A stretch of DNA of 64,000 nucleotides from an uncultured Clostridia bacterium (lineage in GTDB: Bacteria; Bacillota; Clostridia; Christensenellales; UBA1242). The first letter of the stretch is position 1; every line of letters begins with the position of its first letter. The DNA is taken from positions 1 to 64,000 of the forward strand of contig CAKVFH010000003.1 in NCBI GenBank assembly GCA_934746515.1. The letters run 5' to 3'. Positions 57,629 through 64,000 of the stretch are shown here, in pieces. The notes under the pieces are model-generated. The model ran no database searches. It worked only from the letters and a program-made list of their open reading frames with translations, and was not told the DNA's origin. The translations under genes were made by a program, and so were the position numbers.

Positions 57629-57685
57629 TTGACATATATTTTTTTTAGGACTATATTATTAGCAGTTGGCTCATAAGAGTGCTAA
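57629..57685 (+). promoter_or_regulatory. htpG promoter with a CIRCE-like operator
   Basis: TTGACA (57629-57634) and TATATT (57652-57657), 17-bp spacer. The operator TTAGCAGTT-N9-GAGTGCTAA (57659-57685) matches the CIRCE consensus: right half perfect, left half with two changes. HrcA is the expected repressor. The remaining gap 57411-57628 is AT-rich with no gene. Confidence 0.8.
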
Positions 57686-57724
57686 CAATTCAAATTTTAT
57701 ATTGCTAAAATGAGGTGTGAAGTT

Positions 57725-59596
57725 ATGAAAAGTTTTAAAACGGAATCAAAGCGTATTTTGGATTTGATGATCAATTCAATTTACACTCACAAAGAGATAT
57801 TTTTAAGAGAGCTTATATCAAACTGTTCAGATGCGATAGACAAGCTTTATTATAAGTCGCTATCTGAAAACTTGGGACTAAACAGGGAAGAGTTTGATAT
57901 TAAAATCAAGGCTGACAAGGAAAAGAGAATTCTTACCATTTCTGATAATGGCATTGGAATGACAGCTGAAGAGCTTGAAAACAACCTTGGCACGATTGCA
58001 AAAAGTGGCTCACTTGCATTTAAAAATGAAAAAGAAAAGAAAGAAGACATTGATATTATTGGACAATTTGGTGTTGGTTTTTATTCAGTTTTCATGGTTG
58101 CTGATAAAGTTGAAGTTTATTCAAAAGCTTACGGTGCAGACAAAGCTAATGTTTGGGTAAGTTCTGGTGCGGACGGCTATGAAGTTAAGTCTGCAGAAAA
58201 AGACACAAACGGAACAGATATTGTGATTTATCTCAAAGCTGACACTGAAGATGAAAAATATAGCGAGTTTTTGCAAGAATACAAACTTCGTGAACTTATA
58301 AAGCGTTATTCTGATTACATTCGTTATCCAATCAAGATTGAAGTTCAAAAGCCAGTTGCTTCTGGCGAAAAAACTGAGGATAAAAAGATTGAAACCAAAA
58401 CTGAATGGGAAACCATAAACTCAATGGTTCCAATGTGGAAAAAATCTAAAAACGAACTTACTGATGAAGACTATAACAAATTTTATAAAGATATGTTCTA
58501 CGACTATGAAGACCCATTCATGCACTTGCATTATTCAGTTGAAGGTGTGGTTGACTATAAGGCACTTTTGTTTATTCCAAAAAGATGCCCTGAAGCATAT
58601 TTTTCAAAATATTTTGAGCGTGGCTTAAAACTTTATTCAAATGGTGTTTTAATCATGGATAAATGTAAAGAGCTTATTCCTGAATATTTTGGTTTTGTTC
58701 AAGGCTTGGTTGATAGTGAACTTTCGCTTAACATTTCTCGTGAAACAGTTCAGCATGATAGAGTGCTTCAAAAGATTGCTTCAAACATTGAAAAACAAAT
58801 CAGAAAAGAGCTTGAAACAATGATGAGTGAAGATAGACCAAAATATGAAGAATTCTTCAAAAACTTTGGTTTGCAACTCAAGGTTGGAATTTACAATAAC
58901 TGGGGCATGGATAAAGATAAACTCCAAGACCTTATTTTGTATTATTCAATCAAGCAAGACAAACTTGTTTCATTCAAAGAATATGTTGATGCAATGCCAG
59001 AAAATCAAAAATACATTTATTATTGTGCTGGTGGTTCTATTGGTGCAATAAAGAAAATGCCACAAGTTGAAAAAGTGCTTTCAAGTGGTTTTGATGTTTT
59101 GTGCATGACTGATAATGTTGATGAATTTGCTATCAAATATATCATGAATTATAACGGCAAAGAATTTAAAAATGTCACCGACGGCGACAATGGTCTTGAT
59201 AATAAAGATGAAGAAACCAAAGAAGAAGATAAACCAATTCTTGAGTTTATTAAAAATGCGTTGGACGGCGAGGTTTTGGATGTTAAGTTTGCGTCAAATT
59301 TGGGAGCTCACCCTGTTTGCTTGCTAGCACAAGGCGAAGTTTCAATTGAAATGGAAAAAGTTTTGAGAAATATGCCAAACACTGATGCAAATCAAGACAT
59401 TCGCGCTAAAAAGATTTTGCAAATCAATCGTGAACACAAAATCTTTGAAAAGATTAAATCGCTTTATGAGTCAAACAAAGATGACTTGAAAGAAGTTTCA
59501 AAGGTTCTTTTGGATGAAGCAAAACTTATTGAAGGTTTGCCAATTGAAGATCCAGCAAAATTTGTTGAGCTTGCAACAAAATACATTTCTATGTAA
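57725..59596 (+). CDS. htpG: Molecular chaperone HtpG (Hsp90)
   Basis: The 623-aa chaperone has the GHKL ATPase domain: FLRELISNCSDAIDKLYYKSL, LTISDNGIGMTAEELENNLGTIAKSG and GQFGVGFYSVFMVADKV, then the middle domain (YSNGVLIMDKCKELIPEYFGFVQGLVDSELSLNISRETVQ) and C-terminal dimerisation domain. The ATG at 57725 follows AGGTG at about eight bases; an in-frame ATG 15 bp earlier lacks a site. Control by a CIRCE-like operator implies heat-shock regulation. Confidence 0.97.
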   Translation: MKSFKTESKRILDLMINSIYTHKEIFLRELISNCSDAIDKLYYKSLSENLGLNREEFDIKIKADKEKRILTISDNGIGMTAEELENNLGTIAKSGSLAFKNEKEKKEDIDIIGQFGVGFYSVFMVADKVEVYSKAYGADKANVWVSSGADGYEVKSAEKDTNGTDIVIYLKADTEDEKYSEFLQEYKLRELIKRYSDYIRYPIKIEVQKPVASGEKTEDKKIETKTEWETINSMVPMWKKSKNELTDEDYNKFYKDMFYDYEDPFMHLHYSVEGVVDYKALLFIPKRCPEAYFSKYFERGLKLYSNGVLIMDKCKELIPEYFGFVQGLVDSELSLNISRETVQHDRVLQKIASNIEKQIRKELETMMSEDRPKYEEFFKNFGLQLKVGIYNNWGMDKDKLQDLILYYSIKQDKLVSFKEYVDAMPENQKYIYYCAGGSIGAIKKMPQVEKVLSSGFDVLCMTDNVDEFAIKYIMNYNGKEFKNVTDGDNGLDNKDEETKEEDKPILEFIKNALDGEVLDVKFASNLGAHPVCLLAQGEVSIEMEKVLRNMPNTDANQDIRAKKILQINREHKIFEKIKSLYESNKDDLKEVSKVLLDEAKLIEGLPIEDPAKFVELATKYISM

Positions 59597-59683
59597 TTTG
59601 ACGAAAATTGCTTGACAAACTTAATTTCATCCGTCAAAAAGTTCGGAAAAGTGTGTGTTATATAAGTTATTTATAACTATTAG

Positions 59684-59716
59684 AAAAACTAGGGTTAAAA
59701 AAGCTCTAGTTTTTTC
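59684..59716 (+). terminator. Intrinsic terminator of htpG
   Basis: AACTAGGG pairs with CTCTAGTT (one G-T pair) with A-run and T-run on either side. Confidence 0.75.
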
Positions 59717-59795
59717 TTTTTTTGTGTAAAAATCTGTTGACAAAAGTTCATTTTGACATTAGGTGTAAAAATTTAAAAAATTTAAAAAAAATCTT

Positions 59796-59823
59796 TTGAA
59801 ATTTGATTTATTTATGCTAATAT
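59796..59823 (+). promoter_or_regulatory. Promoter of the membrane-anchored protein gene
   Basis: TTGAAA (59796-59801) and TAATAT (59818-59823) with a 16-bp spacer and TG extended -10. Confidence 0.6.
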
Positions 59824-59853
59824 AGGCGAGTTCCGTTTTTTTTAGGAGGGTAT

Positions 59854-60384
59854 ATGAAGCGAAAAAAATTCAGAATTTTCATGATTACTTTTATAATTGT
59901 TTCGGTTTCTGTTTTGACAGGTTTTATGATTAAAAACCTAGAAAAGAAGGATAAAGCTCCATCACAAACAGCTCACAATCAAGTGATTAGTGAAGGCATG
60001 ACAAACAACAGTGAACAATCAGGAAAAGAAAACCTCGTTTATTATGTAAATGAAAATGCTGTTAGAAAAATAAAAACGACATCAAATGAAATCACAAAGT
60101 TTGTTGTTGAAGCAAAACTCTTTATCACAAACACTGGTCCAAAAACAGCAACAATCGATCCTGATGCTTTTTCAGTTAGTTACGACACTGAAGGAACAGG
60201 ACTTTTATACAAAATAAGCTATGGTGACATCGAAAAACCTGTTATCTTGGAAGCTGATTCAACAACATCAATCACATTCGTTGTTGAGTATGTTATAAAA
60301 GATGTTGAAAATTTTAATGACACAAAAAAGAAAACTTTAAAATTCAATTACATAGACGAACAAATTTTAGTTTGTTTGGTGTAA
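59854..60384 (+). CDS. Membrane-anchored extracytoplasmic protein of unknown function
   Basis: The 176-aa protein has a basic N-terminus and one membrane helix (FMITFIIVSVSVLTGFMI), then a Ser/Gln/Asn linker and a beta-rich domain (EITKFVVEAKLFITNTGPKTATIDPDAFSVSYD, and LEADSTTSITFVVEYVI). The domain looks like an immunoglobulin-like DUF4352-type fold, but I would not name it. TAGGAGG precedes the ATG. Its gene is alone between htpG and rlmH. Confidence 0.7.
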   Translation: MKRKKFRIFMITFIIVSVSVLTGFMIKNLEKKDKAPSQTAHNQVISEGMTNNSEQSGKENLVYYVNENAVRKIKTTSNEITKFVVEAKLFITNTGPKTATIDPDAFSVSYDTEGTGLLYKISYGDIEKPVILEADSTTSITFVVEYVIKDVENFNDTKKKTLKFNYIDEQILVCLV

Positions 60385-60407
60385 TTGAATTTTTTTTATG
60401 TTTATGA

Positions 60408-60436
60408 TTGCAAACTTTTTTAAAATGTATTATATT
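60408..60436 (+). promoter_or_regulatory. rlmH promoter predicting a leaderless transcript
   Basis: TTGCAA (60408-60413) and TATATT (60431-60436) with a 17-bp spacer. The ATG at 60443 is seven bases after the -10 box, exactly at the expected transcript start; no ribosome site is present. Confidence 0.6.
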
Positions 60437-60442
60437 TTAGTT

Positions 60443-60901
60443 ATGAAAATAAATATTGTGTGTGTGGGAAAGATTAAAGAAACTTTTTTCACCCAAGCGA
60501 TAAATGAATATTTAAAACGGCTTTCGCGGTTTGCTGACATGAAAATTATAGAAGTTGATGAAGCAAGCAAAATTTCAAATTTGGAGCAGAAATCTAAAAT
60601 TGAAGGCGAAAAACTCTTGGAAAAATGTTCAGGAACAATCGTTGCACTTGATGGTGGTGGAAAACTTTTGTCGAGCCCAGAAATCGCTGAATATATCCAC
60701 AAAAAAGAAGTTCAAGGCACAAGCACAATATCGTTTGTTATTGGTGGTTCGAACGGACTTTCAAAGGAAGTTTTGTCAAGGTCTGATTTGATTTTGTCTT
60801 TCGGAAAAATCACATTTCCGCATCAATTGTTTCGTGTCGTTCTCACTGAACAAATTTATAGGGCTTTCACGATTATAGATGGATTGCCTTATCACAAATA
60901 A
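60443..60901 (+). CDS. rlmH: 23S rRNA (pseudouridine1915-N3)-methyltransferase RlmH
   Basis: The 152-aa SPOUT methyltransferase modifies pseudouridine 1915 in helix 69. INIVCVGKIKETFFTQAINEYLKRL, ALDGGGKLLSS, FVIGGSNGLSKEVL and LTEQIYRAFTIIDGLPYHK are all present, ending in the family's invariant YHK. I set the start at 60443. The 15 upstream in-frame residues are not typical of the family. Confidence 0.95.
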   Translation: MKINIVCVGKIKETFFTQAINEYLKRLSRFADMKIIEVDEASKISNLEQKSKIEGEKLLEKCSGTIVALDGGGKLLSSPEIAEYIHKKEVQGTSTISFVIGGSNGLSKEVLSRSDLILSFGKITFPHQLFRVVLTEQIYRAFTIIDGLPYHK

Positions 60902-60910
60902 AGGATTGTT

Positions 60911-63001
60911 ATGGAGTATAAATTCAGGCTATCAAAAATTCATTGCGCGGGCTGTGCACTGGCTTTAGAACAAAATTTGAATAACATTGAAGGCGTGAAA
61001 GCAGAAATCAATTTTGTAACTAAACAATTAAAACTTAACATTGAAACCGAAACGCCAGCCGAAACTTTGACAATGGTTAAAATTGAGATATCAAAGTTTG
61101 ACCATTCAATTGAACTTTTGGATTTTAATGATGAAGAAAGCAGTTTGGGAAAAGAGAAAAAGCAAAGAATAATCAATATTTGCCGGTATTCCGGTTCAGT
61201 TTTATTGATGCTTCTTGCGCTTTTAATAAAGCCACTTTGGCTTAAAATTTCAGTGTTTGCGGTGTCTTACATTTTGTCGGCTTATGATGTTTTGTGGGGA
61301 GCGATATTAAATTTTCGTGGAAAAAACATTTTTGATGAAAAATTCCTGATGTCAATCGCATCAATTGGTGCGTTTGTGATTGGTGAATATATTGAAGCAA
61401 TCTGCGTTATGGTGCTTTACGGAATTGGTGAGATTTTTGAAAATCTTGCTGTTGATAAGTCTCGAAATCGTGTAAAGTCGCTTCTTCAAATAAAGCAACC
61501 TTATGCTAATGTTTATGATGGTGAAACCGACAGACAAGTCGATTTAAAGTATGTTGGTGTTGGGGCGCTTATTCATGTTAAGCCTGGCGAAAGAATTCCA
61601 CTAGACGGAGTTGTTATTGACGGAACGAGCTATTTGGATGTTTCGGCAATCACCGGTGAATCGCGCGAAAAGGTTGTTTCAATTGGCGATGATGTTATTT
61701 CTGGTTCAATAAATGGCTCAAGCTTGCTTTTGGTTAAGGTCACAAAACTTGAAAAAGACAGCACTGTTTCAAAAATTATTGACATGGTGCAAAATGCAAC
61801 GGAATCAAAGGCAAAGACTGAAAAATTCATTTCTAAATTTTCAAAAATCTACACTCCAGCGGTTATTGTTTGCGCGCTTTTGCTTGCATTTATTCCGCCA
61901 ATATTCTCTGGCTATAAAAACTTTGCGAGCTTTGCATATCGCGCGCTCTGTTTCTTGGTTGTTTCATGCCCATGCGCACTTGTTATTTCTGTTCCGCTAA
62001 CATATTTTGCAGGTATTGGATCGCTAGCAAGAGTTGGTGTGCTTGTTAAGGGTGCAACATTTGTTGAATCGCTTGCAAAAACCGATGAAGTTATTTTTGA
62101 TAAAACTGGAACACTCACAACTGGTGTGTTTGAAATTACTGAAATTTTTGCAACAAAGGAATCAAGTGAAGATGAAGTTTTGGAGCTTGCAGCTTATGCA
62201 GAAAATTTCTCTAACCACAAGATTGCAAAATCTATAAAAAAACTATATAATGAAAAACATTCAGACAAGCCAATCAATTCGGCATGGATTTCAGATTATA
62301 GCGAAATTGCAGGACAAGGCATTGAAGCGAATATTTTTGGTCAAGAAGTGCTTGTTGGAAATGCTGGGCTTATAAAAAAGCACGAGATAAGTTTCCCTGA
62401 AGTTCAGAAAGCTGGCACAGTTTTGCATGTTTGCGCTGGCGGAACATATCTGGGATATATTGTTATTTGCGACCAAATAAAAAGAGATGCGCTTGATGCT
62501 GTCAGAAGCTTGAAAAAACTGAAATTAAGCGTTGATATGTCAACGGGAGATGAAAGTGGTTCAGCAATGCTTGTTGCTGATAAAATTGGCATTGACAATG
62601 TTTATTCAGGATTGTTGCCTGAAGGAAAGGTTGAAATTATAAAATCACGCACAGAGAAAGGCAAAACGGTTGCGTTTGTTGGTGATGGTATCAATGATGC
62701 TCCGTCGCTGGCAATGTCAAATGTTGGCATTTCTATGGGTGGTTTTGGAACTGATGTCGCTGTTGAAGCATCAGATGTTGTTATTATGACAGACGAGCCA
62801 AGCAAGGTTGCTTTGGCTATCAAAAAAGCAAAGAAAACTCAAAAAATTGCTAAACAAAATATATTTGGTTCAATTGCTGTAAAACTTTTGATTTTGGGGT
62901 TGATAGGCTTTGGGTTTTCGGGAATGTGGCTGGCTGTTTTTGCAGATGTTGGTGTAAGTTTGCTGGCGGTGTTAAACAGTTTAAGAGCCATGCTAAAATA
63001 A
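60911..63001 (+). CDS. Heavy-metal P1B-type ATPase (Zn/Cd-type)
   Basis: The 696-aa pump has an N-terminal HMA domain with HCAGCA (C12, C15), eight membrane helices, the ion site CPC (C353, C355), the phosphorylated aspartate D397 in DKTGTLT, and GDGINDAPSLA (near 591). The last helices carry KLLILGLIGFGFSGMWLAVFADVGVSLLAVLNS, with the Lys and Asp characteristic of Zn/Cd/Pb-transporting P1B-2 pumps. It should export zinc or cadmium. It follows rlmH by 9 bp. No metal-responsive regulator is adjacent. Confidence 0.93.
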   Translation: MEYKFRLSKIHCAGCALALEQNLNNIEGVKAEINFVTKQLKLNIETETPAETLTMVKIEISKFDHSIELLDFNDEESSLGKEKKQRIINICRYSGSVLLMLLALLIKPLWLKISVFAVSYILSAYDVLWGAILNFRGKNIFDEKFLMSIASIGAFVIGEYIEAICVMVLYGIGEIFENLAVDKSRNRVKSLLQIKQPYANVYDGETDRQVDLKYVGVGALIHVKPGERIPLDGVVIDGTSYLDVSAITGESREKVVSIGDDVISGSINGSSLLLVKVTKLEKDSTVSKIIDMVQNATESKAKTEKFISKFSKIYTPAVIVCALLLAFIPPIFSGYKNFASFAYRALCFLVVSCPCALVISVPLTYFAGIGSLARVGVLVKGATFVESLAKTDEVIFDKTGTLTTGVFEITEIFATKESSEDEVLELAAYAENFSNHKIAKSIKKLYNEKHSDKPINSAWISDYSEIAGQGIEANIFGQEVLVGNAGLIKKHEISFPEVQKAGTVLHVCAGGTYLGYIVICDQIKRDALDAVRSLKKLKLSVDMSTGDESGSAMLVADKIGIDNVYSGLLPEGKVEIIKSRTEKGKTVAFVGDGINDAPSLAMSNVGISMGGFGTDVAVEASDVVIMTDEPSKVALAIKKAKKTQKIAKQNIFGSIAVKLLILGLIGFGFSGMWLAVFADVGVSLLAVLNSLRAMLK

Positions 63002-63020
63002 ATAAAATTAGGAGAAAACT

Positions 63021-64000
63021 ATGAATATAAAGAAAACATTATTTGAAGCACTTAAAGAAGCTTTTTTGCATCTAAACTATTCGTTAGATGACATAACTTT
63101 GACAGTGTCTTCAAAAGAAGGGGCAGACTTTCAATGCAATTCAGCATTTATGCTTGCAAAAAAAGAACAAACCAGCCCTGAAACTATTGCAAATGCAATT
63201 ATTTCAAATTTAAAACAAGATATTGCAGATGTGACATTCGCAAAGCCTGGTTTCATTAACTTTAAAATTAAAGACGAAGCGCTTTCGCTTGCGTTAAATT
63301 CAGCACTATCAAGCGAAAACTTGGGCGTTGAAAAAATTGAAAATCCAGAAACAATCGTCATGGACTATGGCGGTGCAAATGTTGCAAAAGAACTTCATAT
63401 TGGTCACTTGCGTTCACCAGTTATCGGTGAAAGTTTTGCAAGACTTTATAAACTTTTGGGAAACAAAGTTATCACCGATACTCATCTTGGAGATTGGGGA
63501 CTGCAAATGGGTCTCACAATTGCACAGCTTGAAGATGATGGTTATATTGACGGATTTTTTGACAAAACAAAAAAGAATAAGGAAATCACTCTTGATACAT
63601 TAAATGAAGAATATCCAAAAGCTTCAAAGAGAAAAAATGTTGATGAAGAGTTCAGAAAAAAAGCTGAAACCTACACAAAATTTGTTCAAGACAAAAAAGA
63701 GCCTTACTGGACAATTTATAGCACCATTCGTGAGATTTCTGTGAAAAGAATCAAGGCAAATTATGAAAATTTGAACTGCTTCTTTGATTTGTGGTATGGC
63801 GAAAGCACTTGCGCAGAGTATGTTGAAAAAGTGGTTCAGATGTTTGTTGATAAGGGACTAACAAGAGTTCATGACGGCGCGTTGGTTGTTGATGTTGCAA
63901 GAGAAGGTGAGAATATTCCAATTGAAAAGAAAAACCCAGACGATCCACAACTTTACAAAAATCCAATGCCACCAGTTTATCTCAAAAAGAGCAATGGTGC
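63021..64000 (+). CDS. argS: Arginine-tRNA ligase, N-terminal part
   Basis: The frame starts at ATG 63021 after AGGAG and runs off the window with about 326 codons. The additional N-terminal domain (LFEALKEAFLHLNYSLDD, FAKPGFINFKIKDEALS) is followed by the class I motif HIGH at residues 126-129 in NVAKELHIGHLRSPVIG, then DTHLGDWGLQMG. The KMSK region and anticodon-binding domain lie beyond 64000. Confidence 0.95.
   Translation, partial: MNIKKTLFEALKEAFLHLNYSLDDITLTVSSKEGADFQCNSAFMLAKKEQTSPETIANAIISNLKQDIADVTFAKPGFINFKIKDEALSLALNSALSSENLGVEKIENPETIVMDYGGANVAKELHIGHLRSPVIGESFARLYKLLGNKVITDTHLGDWGLQMGLTIAQLEDDGYIDGFFDKTKKNKEITLDTLNEEYPKASKRKNVDEEFRKKAETYTKFVQDKKEPYWTIYSTIREISVKRIKANYENLNCFFDLWYGESTCAEYVEKVVQMFVDKGLTRVHDGALVVDVAREGENIPIEKKNPDDPQLYKNPMPPVYLKKSNG

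Overview
The window is AT-rich chromosomal DNA from an endospore-forming Firmicute, most likely an uncultured Clostridia-type lineage. Support comes from Gram-positive gene orders (rpsB-tsf-frr-uppS-cdsA-rseP, rimP-nusA-rnpM-ylxQ-infB-rbfA, nusB-xseA-xseB-recN-spoIVB, scpA-scpB-ytfI-ytfJ), a spoIIIA operon, sigma-A promoters with 16-18 bp spacers, and strong GGAG ribosome binding sites. Nearly all genes are on the + strand; the clear exceptions are thymidine kinase and a SLOG-family gene. No rRNA, CRISPR array or transposase was seen.

Layout. 1-4.6 kb: rnhB 3' end, yraN, rplS, comM, dprA, a GNAT acetyltransferase. 4.7-12.2 kb: topA, trmFO, hslV, hslU, thioredoxin, then a NifS-like/NifU-like pair that has lost its catalytic and metal-binding residues. 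12.4-15.5 kb: tdk, a YtxH-like protein with a cysteine-rich tail, ruvX, a DUF1292 protein, a lipoprotein. 15.7-23.1 kb: rpsB, tsf, frr, uppS, cdsA, rseP, and a PolC-derived protein with the exonuclease but no polymerase. 23.1-30.9 kb: the nusA-infB operon through truB, then efp. 31-35.4 kb: spoIIIAA-AH with a 51-residue SpoIIIAF. 35.8-43.2 kb: an Asp23 protein, an unknown gene, nusB, xseAB, recN, spoIVB, a Spo0A-like protein without a receiver domain, and a SpoIIM-like protein. 43.2-52.7 kb: dacF, a small SLOG+XRE module flanked by copies of the dacF 3' end, a site-2 protease, scpAB, ytfIJ, a second D,D-carboxypeptidase, rluB, a flavoprotein, plsC. 53-64 kb: an odd tRNA-Thr, a Nudix hydrolase, two CYTH proteins, a DUF84 NTPase behind a structured leader, an M16 peptidase, htpG behind a CIRCE-like operator, a membrane-anchored protein, rlmH, a Zn/Cd-type P-ATPase, and the start of argS.

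Most genes are housekeeping, but the sporulation and information-processing sets are trimmed: a receiver-less Spo0A, a mini SpoIIIAF, a polymerase-less PolC, and no pyrH or dxr at their usual places. The most unusual items are the paired NifS/NifU pseudoenzymes, the Spo0A effector-only protein, start codons lying inside terminator loops (spoIVB, ytfI), and promoters that predict leaderless transcripts (spo0A-like, rlmH, perhaps spoIIM). All calls were made by eye without database searches.
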